Source: JALYGY01 sp963800975 (GTDB lineage: Bacteria; Actinomycetota; Rubrobacteria; Rubrobacterales; Rubrobacteraceae). Taken from it: 64,000 nucleotides of DNA. The notes beneath the pieces were generated by a model that was not told the DNA's origin, made no database searches, and saw only the letters and a list, made by a program, of their open reading frames with translations. Below, piece after piece: positions 53,361-61,347 of the stretch. Numbering within the stretch: position 1 is the first letter of the stretch; the number at the start of each line of letters is the position of its first letter. Where the stretch lies: assembly GCA_963800975.1 (NCBI GenBank), contig CAWDDB010000021.1:414758-478757 (forward strand), written 5' to 3'. The position numbers and the translations under genes were made by a program.

Positions 53361-53418
53361 GGGGGCGTCCGCTCCCCGGTCCTCCAGTCGGGACCGCGCG
53401 CAGGTATCCCGACGCCCC
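53361..53418. terminator. Possible terminator after flavoprotein gene
   Basis: GGGGGCGTC at about 53361 pairs with GACGCCCCC at about 53410, enclosing about 40 bases with further G/C pairs. The 168 bases between the flavoprotein and the secreted-protein gene hold no other feature. Confidence 0.35.
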
Positions 53419-53476
53419 CGCCCGATTCCCGGAGCCTGAAGCCGCGCAATGCGGGGTGAACGCTCGGCATCGCGCT

Positions 53477-54219
53477 TTAATCGGGTATCTCCAAGACGCT
53501 CACGTGGAAGGAGTCGGTCGCGTCGGTGGTGGTGCAAAAGGTTCCGTAATCTTCTTGGGGGGTGTTGCAGATGGCTGCGCTTGTCTCCTCGAGTCGGATC
53601 GTGTGCACTCCTGCGGGAAGGTCATCGAGATAGAATTGCTGGTCTACGAACGCTTTGTGGCTGTTCACCTCGTTCGTGAAGATGCGGGCGGTTACAGTCA
53701 CGTCGTCGTCCACGATCACGTTCATGCCGATAAACCCATACAACGGCGGGTTACCAGCGTTGCGGTACCCCGAGCCCGAGGCCAGGATCAGTAGCTTCCC
53801 GCCGCTGGTGGTGAAGCCACCCTCCTTTGGTAGCGGACCATTAGTACTGATCACCTTGGAGATGCGGAAGGCACCGAAGTCCTTGCCGTCTAGCTTATCT
53901 GCGTTCAGGTTAGGTACCCTCGTGTCCGAGTCGACCCTCATGGGCGTCTCCCCAGGCTGGACGTCGAGGGAGAGCGCCGAGTCGTCCCCACCGGCGTTAG
54001 TGTTGCGGACTTGCATGGACGCGCCGTCGACGTTCCCGGTAAGACGGGTGAGGGCGGATGCGGCGTTGTTCTCGCCAAGGATGAAGTTGCCGCCGTTGGC
54101 CCCCAAGCGCCGACGGACGCCACCCCTAACACCAGGCCTAGCGTCACCACCGCGCCTCCGAACAGGGCTGCTCCCTTGATCATCAATAGCACCTTTGCAG
54201 CCGCCTTCTTTAACGCCAT
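53477..54219 (-). pseudogene. Hypothetical secreted protein, frameshifted
   Basis: About 247 residues when the frame is joined. The N-terminus (ATG 54219 with GGAAAGGAGC) starts MALKKAAAKVLLMIKGAALF and a hydrophobic segment GAVVTLGLVLGVASVGA, a signal peptide or anchor. The body lies in another frame from NGGNFILGENNAASALTRLT on, with LNADKLDGKDFGAFRI (a motif common in secreted proteins of this phylum) and YGFIGMNVIVDDDVTVTARI. Adding one base to the CCCCC run at 54100-54104 joins the two. No known domain. The 313 bases upstream (54220-54532) show no gene. Confidence 0.65.
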
Positions 54220-54532
54220 GGCGCCTTTGCTCCTTTCCTCCGACTCGACCCAGGGTTCCTCTGTCCCCGGACCATCGTCCAACCTGCATCCACCGTAGCG
54301 GACATCTCTTAGCTGACCCTTATCTGGGGGGACCGTTTCGTACTAAGAATTAGGTATTCTGGTATCCGCTTGGCCTTCTGGCTGAGACTCCGAAAACCCA
54401 CTTCCGAAAGCGTCCGAGAATGATGATGGCATGGGCCAACCCCTCTGGCCGCGTCGAGCCGGGCATGTAGGCGTTCGATTTCGATGCGCGGAGACAGGAG
54501 AGCAACGTCGGATCCGGCGGAACCTGGAGAGT

Positions 54533-54604
54533 GACCCCACCGGGATTCGAACCCGGGTTTTCGCCGTGAGAGGGCGATGTCCTTGGCCTCTAGACGATGG
54601 GGCC
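54533..54604 (-). tRNA. tRNA-Glu(CTC)
   Basis: 72 bases on the reverse strand. Acceptor GGCCCCA pairs with TGGGGTC (one G-T). Anticodon loop CTCTCAC gives CTC (for GAG). T-loop GGG-TTCGAAT-CCC is intact. No encoded CCA. Lies downstream of gltX on the same strand, the enzyme that charges it. Confidence 0.96.
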
Positions 54605-54664
54605 CTGCCGAGAAGCGAGGACAGATTCTAGTCCATGCGCCACGTTTCGTCAAAGCGTGGCAGC

Positions 54665-54697
54665 ACGCTACGCCCTGCAGGCTCCGCTTGTCAGCAT
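54665..54697. repeat. tRNA-side repeat, copy near tRNA-Glu
   Basis: Reads GCAGCACGC...CTCCGCTTGTCAGC; reverse-complemented, it matches GCTGACAAGCGGAG and AGCGTGCTG of the element beside tRNA-Ser (14400-14438). A second copy follows at 54854. The stretch 54605-54904 otherwise shows nothing. Confidence 0.55.
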
Positions 54698-54853
54698 TTC
54701 AGCAATCACACCCGTGGTCGCCGCTCCCGGCAACGCCCACGAAACCCCGTCCAAAACCCTCGCCTCGATACTTATCCGGCCAACTACCTGTGGGAGAAGG
54801 TCCATCGACCGAGAAGCTGACGAGTCGCCCGAGGCGAAGCCGCAGGACGACGT

Positions 54854-54899
54854 GCTGACAAGCGGAAGCGGACGGAGTCCGCTGCAGCGTGCTGACAAG
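54854..54899. repeat. tRNA-side repeat, second copy near gltX
   Basis: GCTGACAAGCGGAAGCGGA...GCAGCGTGCTGACAAG, with CTGACAAG at 54855 and 54892. It resembles 14400-14438. Close to the gltX stop at 54905. Confidence 0.6.
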
Positions 54900-54904
54900 G
54901 CGCG

Positions 54905-56392
54905 TTAGCTTGCTGTGGAGGGCTCCCGCATCTTCTCGAGTACGTACCCCGTTCTGAGCAGGCTACGTTCGCGCCCGAGCAGGTACATGGTCTCGAAGAG
55001 GCCGGCGCTCACGGTGCGGCCCGTGGTCGCGAAGCGCAACGGGTGGATCAGGTGGCGCGCACCCTTCTCCTTCTCGGCGGCCAGGCCGCGCACGGTCTCT
55101 TCTATGGACGCCTCGGTCCACTCGGGCAACGCCTGCAGGCGCTCGTGCAGTTCGGGGAAGTTCTCCCGGACGAAGTCCTTGCCGAACTGCTTCTCGAACT
55201 CGTCGGGGTCGTAGTCGAGCTTGCCGCCGTAGAAGTAGCCGACCGAGGCCGGGATGTCGGTGATGCGGCCGATGCGCTCCTTCAGGAGGTCCATTATCTC
55301 CGTCAGGCGCGGCATGTCGCGGTCGAGCTCCTCTGGCGTGGCCGCGCCGGAGGAGGCGAGCATCGGGGCGGCGACGAGGGCCAGCTCTTCGGGGCTCTTG
55401 CGGCGGATGTAGACCTGGTTGATGGAGAGGAGCTTGCTCTCGTCGAAGACCGCCGGGTTGCCGCTCACGCGGTCTATGCGGAATCGCTCGGCCAGCTCGT
55501 CTGGGGTGAAGATCTCCTCGTCCGCGGCGTAGCCGGCCCCGAGCAGCGCGAGGTAGTTGAAGAGCGCCTCGGGCAGTATGCCCTGCGCCGCGAAGTCCTC
55601 CACGCTCGCCGCGCCGTGGCGTTTGGAGAGCTTCTTCCTGTCGGGACCGAGCACCTGCGGTACGTGGGCGAAGGCCGGGAGCTCGCTCCCGAGGGCCTCG
55701 TAGATCAGGATCTGGCGCGGCGTGTTCGAGAGGTGGTCGTCGCCCCTTATGACGTGGCTCATCTGCATCTCCGCGTCGTCGACGACCGCAGCGAAGTTGT
55801 AGGTTGGGGTGTTCGAGGACTTCATCAGGACGAAATCCTCCAGGTTGGCGTTCTCGAAGGTGACGGGGCCCCGGATCAGGTCGTGCACCACCGTCTGGCC
55901 CTCCCTCGGGGTCTTGAACCGGACGGTGTGCGGCTCCCCGGCCTCTACCTTCTTCAACGCCTCCTCGGGGTCCATGTCGCGGTACTCGCCGCCCCTGTAG
56001 ATCGGCTGCCGCTTCTCGGCCTGCGCCCGCTGCCTGAGTTCCTTCAGCTCCTCGGGCGTGGCGAAGTCGTGGTAGGCCGCGCCGGAGTCGAGCAGCTTCT
56101 GGGCGGCCTCCCGATATAGCTCCATGCGCTCGGTCTGGCGGTAGGGGGCGTGGGGGCCGCCGACCTCTGGGCCTTCGTCCCAGTCGAGCCCGATCCAGCG
56201 CAGCGAGCGCTTGAGCTGCTCGACGGACTCCTCCGTGGAGCGCTCGAGGTCCGTGTCCTCGATGCGAACGACAAAATCCCCGCCGTTCTTGCGGGCGAAG
56301 AGCCAGTTGAAGAGGGCGGTTCTCACCCCTCCGACGTGCAGCATCCCCGTTGGGCTCGGCGCGTAGCGAACCCTGATCCTCTGGTTCTCCAT
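54905..56392 (-). CDS. gltX: Glutamyl-tRNA synthetase
   Basis: Class I synthetase of 495 residues. The HIGH motif is YAPSPTGMLHVGGVRTALFN, the KMSKS motif is KKLSKRHGA. Other blocks are VVRIEDTDLERSTEESVEQ and ADEEIFTPDELAERF. ATG 56392; no strong Shine-Dalgarno is visible. Longer in-frame readings to 56596 add Arg-rich residues unlike the family. tRNA-Glu lies just downstream on the same strand. May be discriminating or non-discriminating; amidotransferase genes are not in the window. Confidence 0.96.
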   Translation of the reverse strand: MENQRIRVRYAPSPTGMLHVGGVRTALFNWLFARKNGGDFVVRIEDTDLERSTEESVEQLKRSLRWIGLDWDEGPEVGGPHAPYRQTERMELYREAAQKLLDSGAAYHDFATPEELKELRQRAQAEKRQPIYRGGEYRDMDPEEALKKVEAGEPHTVRFKTPREGQTVVHDLIRGPVTFENANLEDFVLMKSSNTPTYNFAAVVDDAEMQMSHVIRGDDHLSNTPRQILIYEALGSELPAFAHVPQVLGPDRKKLSKRHGAASVEDFAAQGILPEALFNYLALLGAGYAADEEIFTPDELAERFRIDRVSGNPAVFDESKLLSINQVYIRRKSPEELALVAAPMLASSGAATPEELDRDMPRLTEIMDLLKERIGRITDIPASVGYFYGGKLDYDPDEFEKQFGKDFVRENFPELHERLQALPEWTEASIEETVRGLAAEKEKGARHLIHPLRFATTGRTVSAGLFETMYLLGRERSLLRTGYVLEKMREPSTAS

Positions 56393-56530
56393 AGGCTTAA
56401 CGTAGCACACGGTCGTGGCGTTAGAAAGCTCACATCGCCGGCGCGCAGGTGTTAACTCGTTCTTATCCCGGTCCCTGCGCTCGCGCGATACTCGGAGCGT
56501 GAGCAGTGCTCCTCTAGGAGGTGCGTAGCG

Positions 56531-57070
56531 GTGAGAAGTTTGCCTGGACCGCTGGATCCTCTGGACGCCGGGATCACGCGCTGGATGGCCCGCCACGGAG
56601 TGGTGGTGCTGCGCGTCGGCCTGGGCGCGGTCTTCTTATGGTTCGGCGTGCTGAAGTTCTTCCCGGACCTTAGCCCGGCCCAGGAGCTGGCATCGAAGAC
56701 GGTGCAGCTCCTCACCCTCGGGATAGTGCCCGGGGGCGCCGGCTTGGCCCTCGTGGCCGTCCTGGAGTGTGTCATCGGCATAGGCCTGATCTCCGGCCGC
56801 TTCGTCCGCCTCACGCTGGCGCTCCTTGCCTTCCAGATGGTCGGCGCCGCCTCGCCGCTACTGTTGTTCCCGGCCGAAACCTTCACCCAGTTCCCGTTCG
56901 CGCCAACGCTTGAGGGCCAGTACATCATCAAGAACATCGTGTTCGTGAGCGCGGGGCTCGTGATCGGGGCCACCGTCCGCGGTGGCGGCCTGAGCGCAGA
57001 CGCTGCCAAGCCCGGAGTCGCACCGTTAGCGAACTCGAAGCGTCCAGGCCAGACGCAGCCAGGCGGATAG
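56531..57070 (+). CDS. DoxX-family membrane protein
   Basis: 179 residues with four helices. VVLRVGLGAVFLWFGVLKFFPDL is the typical first helix with the FG-x-LKF pattern. VLECVIGIGLISGRFVRLTL follows, then a long loop and a last helix NIVFVSAGLVIGATV. DoxX proteins are linked to redox and thiosulfate or glutathione metabolism, but this member is not assigned. GTG start with TAGGAGGTGC upstream. Divergent from gltX. Confidence 0.85.
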   Translation: MRSLPGPLDPLDAGITRWMARHGVVVLRVGLGAVFLWFGVLKFFPDLSPAQELASKTVQLLTLGIVPGGAGLALVAVLECVIGIGLISGRFVRLTLALLAFQMVGAASPLLLFPAETFTQFPFAPTLEGQYIIKNIVFVSAGLVIGATVRGGGLSADAAKPGVAPLANSKRPGQTQPGG

Positions 57071-57302
57071 CCTCTCGTGGCACGCGGCACGTTGGGATAG
57101 ACTGCTCAGGCGGTACATCCCGGGCCTGTACACTAGCCTCGCTCTGTTCTTCTCCTGGGGATTATTCCTGCTCGTCTACTTCTCGGGGATCATCGCGTTC
57201 GACTTGCTGTTCAACGGGATCGGCATCCTGGTCGGCGTAGCGGCGCACGCTATCATCGTGGTCTTCGCCTTGAGGAGGCGCGGGTCGCTTCGCTCCCGGG
57301 AG
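57063..57302 (+). pseudogene. Possible small two-helix membrane protein remnant
   Basis: In one frame this stretch encodes WDRLLRRYIPGLYTSLALFF, GIIAFDLLFNGIGILVGVAA and HAIIVVFALRRRG, which resembles the 2TM-domain family (two helices, G-x-G-x-L-x-G and His in helix 2). No ATG, GTG or TTG precedes the first helix, and the frame runs on into an unrelated tail overlapping lutC. Either a decayed gene or a frame broken by another indel. The rest of the gap to 57355 shows nothing. Confidence 0.3.
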
Positions 57303-57355
57303 TCGGGAGATCGGGGTAGAGAGTCGAGGTTACCTGTTCCCGGCTCCCCCTCCCT

Positions 57356-58012
57356 TCACCCAGAGATCAGGACCTCCAGGGTACGCGGGCCGTGCACGCC
57401 CTCGACCCGGTCGAGCTCGATATCCGAGGTGGCCGAGGGGCCAGAGATAAAGGTGATGGCGCGGCCCTCGGCCTTCACCGCCCGTTCGAGCCTCGCGAAG
57501 GCTTCGGGGACGAGGCCGACGATCTGGTCCTCCCTGACGACGCAGAGGTGGTAGTCGGGGAGGAGCGTTAGCGCCCGCCGGCCCTGGGCCCTGCCGGAGT
57601 CGAGCACGATGGTGCCGGTCTGGGCTATCCCCAGGGCGCACCCGGTGAGCACGCCGTCGCTCGCGTCCAGCTCCTGTTTGGTGAGGCGGGGCCTGGCCGC
57701 GTCGCGCAGCGTCTCCACGCCCTCGGGGATCCACTCCTTCGGCAGGTAAGGGGGTATGACGAGTTGCTTCACGCCGCGTTTGGACAGGGCCTCCCTTATG
57801 GCGCCGGGCAGTTCATTCGCCCGCACGCGCCGGACCGTGGCCTCGTACTCGGCCGTCCGTTCGGCGAAGCGCTCGACTATCTCTTCGCGCGCGGCGTCGT
57901 CCTCGTGGCGGTACCCGCGCTCGACGGCGACGTCTTCGGGGCGCTCGGCCTCGGGAACGTCGCGCGTGGCCCTGCGGATGCGGAAGAGTATAGTCTCCCT
58001 GGCCGACGCCAC
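57356..58012 (-). CDS. lutC: LutC, LUD-domain lactate utilisation protein
   Basis: 218 residues, NagB/LUD fold. LTGCALGIAQTGTIVLDSGR and LCVVREDQIVGLVPEAFARL are the family blocks, and HGPRTLEVLI ends the domain. Part of the iron-sulfur lactate oxidation complex LutABC that converts lactate to pyruvate. Start GTG lies in the LutB stop (TAGTG), so translation is coupled; the longer frame to 58147 is a shadow of LutB. Confidence 0.93.
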   Translation of the reverse strand: MASARETILFRIRRATRDVPEAERPEDVAVERGYRHEDDAAREEIVERFAERTAEYEATVRRVRANELPGAIREALSKRGVKQLVIPPYLPKEWIPEGVETLRDAARPRLTKQELDASDGVLTGCALGIAQTGTIVLDSGRAQGRRALTLLPDYHLCVVREDQIVGLVPEAFARLERAVKAEGRAITFISGPSATSDIELDRVEGVHGPRTLEVLISG

Positions 58013-59472
58013 TAGGCTTCCCCCCGCTCCCTCTTCCACCACTCGCGGAACGTCTGATCCGGGAACGGTTTCAGGTCGCGCACCTCGGTCCAGCCGGCCA
58101 GCTTGCCAGGGAGGCGCCGGATCTCGCCCCCCCGCGCGAGCGGCCACTGGCCGACCCTCGCGAGCTTCTGGGCGGCTTCGAAGCGAGCGCGGTCGGAGAA
58201 GACCTTGGCCAGGAGCTGCATCGCCGCGTTCTCGGGGTCGAGCTTCGCGCGCGGTCCCCCGGTGTCCTGGCGGCGGCGCACCACGCGGCCGCGCAGGTGG
58301 ATCAGGACCTCAGGGATGTTGATCTTGACCGGGCACACTTCGTAGCAGGCCCCGCAGAGAGATGAGGCGTAGGGCAAAGAGTCGGGGCCGGGCTTCCCGA
58401 TCCCGACGAGTTGCGGCGTCAGGATGGCGCCTATAGGGCCGGGGTAGACGGAGTTGTAGGCGTGGCCGCCGGTCCGCTCGTAGACGGGGCAGACGTTGAG
58501 GCAGGCCGAGCAGCGGATGCAGCTCAGGGATTGGCGCCCGATCTCGTCATCCAGCACGTCGGTGCGGCCGTTGTCCAGGAGCACGAGGTGGAACTCCCTG
58601 GGGCCGTCGCCCTCGGAGACGCCGGTCCAGTACGAGGTGTAGGGGTTCATCCTCTCGGCGGTCGAGGAGCGGGGGAGGAGCTGCATAAAGACCTCGAGGT
58701 CGCGCCAGGCGGGGACCACCTTCTCTACCCCCATAAGCGTCACGAGCACGGGCGGGAGCGTGGTGCACATCCGGCCGTTGCCCTCGGACTCCACGACGCA
58801 GACCGTGCCCGTCTCCGCGACGGCAAAGTTCGCCCCGGAGATGCCGACCTTCGCAGACAGGAACTTCTCGCGCAGGTACAGCCTGGCGGCCTCCGTTAGG
58901 TCCGAGGGATCGTCCGAGAGGTCCTTGGCACCGAGCTCCCTCAGGAACAGCTCCCTGATCTCCGCCCGGTTCTTGTGGATCGCCGGCACCAGGATGTGGG
59001 AGGATGTCTCACCGGCCAGCTGGATGATCAGCTCCGCCAGGTCCGTCTCGAAGGCGCGGATCCCCTCGCGCTCGAGGTGCTCGTTGAGCTTGGTCTCGTC
59101 GGTCGCTATGGACTTGACCTTGACGACTTCTTCGGCGCCGTGGTCCTTCGTGATCCCGGAGATTATGCCGTTCGCCTCTGCCGCGTCGCGCGCCCAGTGG
59201 ACGTGGCCTCCGGCCTCCTGCACGGACTCCTCGAGCACCAGCAAGTACTCGTCGAGGTGGCGCATCACGCGGTTCTTCAGCGCGCGTCCCGCCTCCCTCA
59301 GCTCCTCCCAGTCCGGCATCTCCTCCACGACGGTCGCTCGCTTGGCGCGGATGGTCTGGGTCGCCTTGCCGAGGTTGCGCCTGAGCTGCGAGTCGGCGAG
59401 GCTGGTTCTCGCCGACTCCTCAAAAGTCGGGGTCTTGCCCGGCGAGAATGCATCGGGGGGCTTAATCGTCAA
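58012..59472 (-). CDS. lutB: LutB, iron-sulfur lactate utilisation protein
   Basis: 486 residues. An N-terminal LUD domain (about 60-300) has NGIISGITKDHGAEEVVKVK and GANFAVAETGTVCVVESEGN. Two 4Fe-4S motifs follow: SCIRCSACLNVCPVY and SLCGACYEVCPVKINIPEV. Electron-transfer subunit of LutABC. TTG start overlaps the LutA stop (TTGA), so the three genes are translationally coupled in the order A, B, C. Longer frame to 59703 rejected as a shadow of lutA. Confidence 0.93.
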   Translation of the reverse strand: MTIKPPDAFSPGKTPTFEESARTSLADSQLRRNLGKATQTIRAKRATVVEEMPDWEELREAGRALKNRVMRHLDEYLLVLEESVQEAGGHVHWARDAAEANGIISGITKDHGAEEVVKVKSIATDETKLNEHLEREGIRAFETDLAELIIQLAGETSSHILVPAIHKNRAEIRELFLRELGAKDLSDDPSDLTEAARLYLREKFLSAKVGISGANFAVAETGTVCVVESEGNGRMCTTLPPVLVTLMGVEKVVPAWRDLEVFMQLLPRSSTAERMNPYTSYWTGVSEGDGPREFHLVLLDNGRTDVLDDEIGRQSLSCIRCSACLNVCPVYERTGGHAYNSVYPGPIGAILTPQLVGIGKPGPDSLPYASSLCGACYEVCPVKINIPEVLIHLRGRVVRRRQDTGGPRAKLDPENAAMQLLAKVFSDRARFEAAQKLARVGQWPLARGGEIRRLPGKLAGWTEVRDLKPFPDQTFREWWKRERGEA

Positions 59473-60218
59473 CGCTGCGCGTCCTCCTCCGTGGCTGTGC
59501 TCGCGAGTATCTCGGCCAGGTGGACCGTCTCGACCCCGGCTCGGCCGCGCTTGAGGCCGCCGCCTATGTGCATCAGGCACGAGTTGTCGCCGGCGGTGCA
59601 GACTTCCGCCTCCGTGTCCAGGATGCGCCGGATCTTGTCCGAGAGCATCGCGGCCGAGGTGTCCGCGTTCTTGATGGCGAACGTTCCCCCGAAGCCGCAG
59701 CACTCCCTGGCCTCATGCAGCTCCACGAGGTCCATGCCCCGCACGTTCCGCAAGAGCTCGAGCGGCGCCTCGCCTACCTTGATCATCCGCAGCGAGTGGC
59801 ACGTCGGGTGGTAGGTGACCCGGTGCGGGTAGTACGCCCCGACGTCCGTGACCCCGAGCCTCTTGACCAGGAACTCCGAGAGCTCGAAGACCCTGGGAAC
59901 GAGCGCCTCGACCTCCTCGGCCAGGCGCGGGTCTTGCGCCAGCTCGGCCGCCATAGGGTACAGCTCGCGCACCATCCCGACGCACGAGCCGGAAGGGGCG
60001 ACGACGGCCTCGTAGGGCGAGAAGACCTCGACGAAGCGCCTCACGAGGGGTATCGCCTCGCGCTGGTAGCCGGTGTTGAAGTGCATCTGGCCGCAGCAGG
60101 TTTGCTCGACGGGGAACTCGACCTCGTGCCCCAACCCCTCGAGAAGCCGAACCGTGGCCCGGCCCGTCTCGGGAAAGAGCGTGTCGTTAAAGCACGTGAT
60201 AAAGAGCGCTACGCGCAC
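59469..60218 (-). CDS. lutA: LutA, CCG-domain lactate utilisation protein
   Basis: 249 residues with two CCG domains, each binding iron-sulfur or heterodisulfide-type sites: EQTCCGQMHFNTGY and ARECCGFGGTFAIKN. Other cysteines are in SGSCVGM and HPTCHSLR. Start GTG gives the family start MRVALFITCFNDTLFPETGR. First gene of lutABC. The 430 bases upstream (60219-60648) hold no gene that I can see; they would carry the promoter. Confidence 0.93.
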   Translation of the reverse strand: MRVALFITCFNDTLFPETGRATVRLLEGLGHEVEFPVEQTCCGQMHFNTGYQREAIPLVRRFVEVFSPYEAVVAPSGSCVGMVRELYPMAAELAQDPRLAEEVEALVPRVFELSEFLVKRLGVTDVGAYYPHRVTYHPTCHSLRMIKVGEAPLELLRNVRGMDLVELHEARECCGFGGTFAIKNADTSAAMLSDKIRRILDTEAEVCTAGDNSCLMHIGGGLKRGRAGVETVHLAEILASTATEEDAQR

Positions 60219-60648
60219 GACGGGCCCCAGGCCGGCGAACACCGCGTCGTGCCTGTCGGGCCGTCCATCGCGCACCTCCTGCCGGGATCGATCCGCCCCA
60301 ATAATAGCCCATTGCGCCGATCAGCAATCGGGTGCCGACCATCGGGTCTTAAACACCCGCCGTCCCGCTCGAAGTAACCGCGGGCGACAGAATGGCCCGA
60401 AATGTGCAGCCGATCTGCGCCCAAGAGATCATTGCGCGTTACCGGAGGCATGCGAGTATGGTCATGGGGACTCAAGCGGGCCGGATACGCGCTACTTCGC
60501 TTCCGGCAGCAAAGCTGCTTCTCTTCTCGGTTGCACCCAGCGCCACGTACGCGACCGGTCCGCTCCTCATCTAACCAGGGTCGGCGGCCCACTCCACACT
60601 TTCCCTTTCCCGGCTGCCGGCCTTGGGCTCCTGTCGGGGCTCTTCGCC

Positions 60649-61347
60649 TCAGGGCGTGAGATCATCGGGGATGAGCTTGTCGTAGGTAACGTCGCGCGCC
60701 GTAAACCAGCCCTCCGAGAGGGCCTTGCGCGTGGCTTCTCCCCTCGAGCTCACCCCCATCTTGGCGTACAGGTTCGCCAGGTGCCGCTTGACGGTCGCCT
60801 CCGAGATGGTGAGGGAAGCGGCGATCTGGCGGTTGGAGAGGCCACGAGCCGCGAGGAGCAGTATCTCGAGCTCCCTCCTGGAGGGCTCATCCTCGTCCCT
60901 CCCCTCCACGCGCTGCAAGACCTCGCGCGGTACGGCCAGGATCACGTTCTTCCCGCCCGGACCAGCCGGGCTCCTGGCCGCGGCCCGCACCGCGGCGAGC
61001 AGCTCCTGGAGCGAGGCGCTCTTTACCAGGTAGCCGCTCGCCCCGCGCCCGAGGAGCTCCCGCACCAGGCGCGGGTTGTCGAACATGGTGACGATCAGGA
61101 TCCGCGGGGTAGGCGAGAGCTTGAGCATCGCGTCCATCGCCTCGGCTGCCCCCATCACCGGCATCTCGACGTCGAGGATGACGACGTCCGGTCGCAACTC
61201 TCGGGCCAGGGCTATGGCCTCCCGCCCGTTGTCTGCCTCGGCGACGACCTCCACGTCTTCGTCGGTAGTGAGCATCTCTTTCAGGCCCTGCCTGAACATG
61301 GTGTGGTCGTCCGCCAGCAGCACCCTGATGTGGTCGTCCTCCGTCAT
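60649..61347 (-). CDS. NarL/LuxR-family response regulator
   Basis: 232 residues. Receiver (about 8-125) has phosphoacceptor Asp in PDVVILDVEMPVMG, Thr in LIVTMFDNP and Lys in GYLVKSASLQE. The LuxR-type DNA-binding domain (about 158-215) has EILLLAARGLSNRQIAASLT and SEATVKRHLANLYAKMGVSS. ATG shares the base pair of the kinase stop (TAATG), with GGAGGTG upstream; the two form a two-component pair. Targets unknown. Confidence 0.94.
   Translation of the reverse strand: MTEDDHIRVLLADDHTMFRQGLKEMLTTDEDVEVVAEADNGREAIALARELRPDVVILDVEMPVMGAAEAMDAMLKLSPTPRILIVTMFDNPRLVRELLGRGASGYLVKSASLQELLAAVRAAARSPAGPGGKNVILAVPREVLQRVEGRDEDEPSRRELEILLLAARGLSNRQIAASLTISEATVKRHLANLYAKMGVSSRGEATRKALSEGWFTARDVTYDKLIPDDLTP

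Noticed and set aside
54309..54532. Gene between the secreted protein and tRNA-Glu
   Set aside because: The open frames cross the tRNA gene and show no family-like sequence.
60276..60648. Small genes between lutA and the response regulator
   Set aside because: Short frames without ribosome-binding sites or recognisable motifs.
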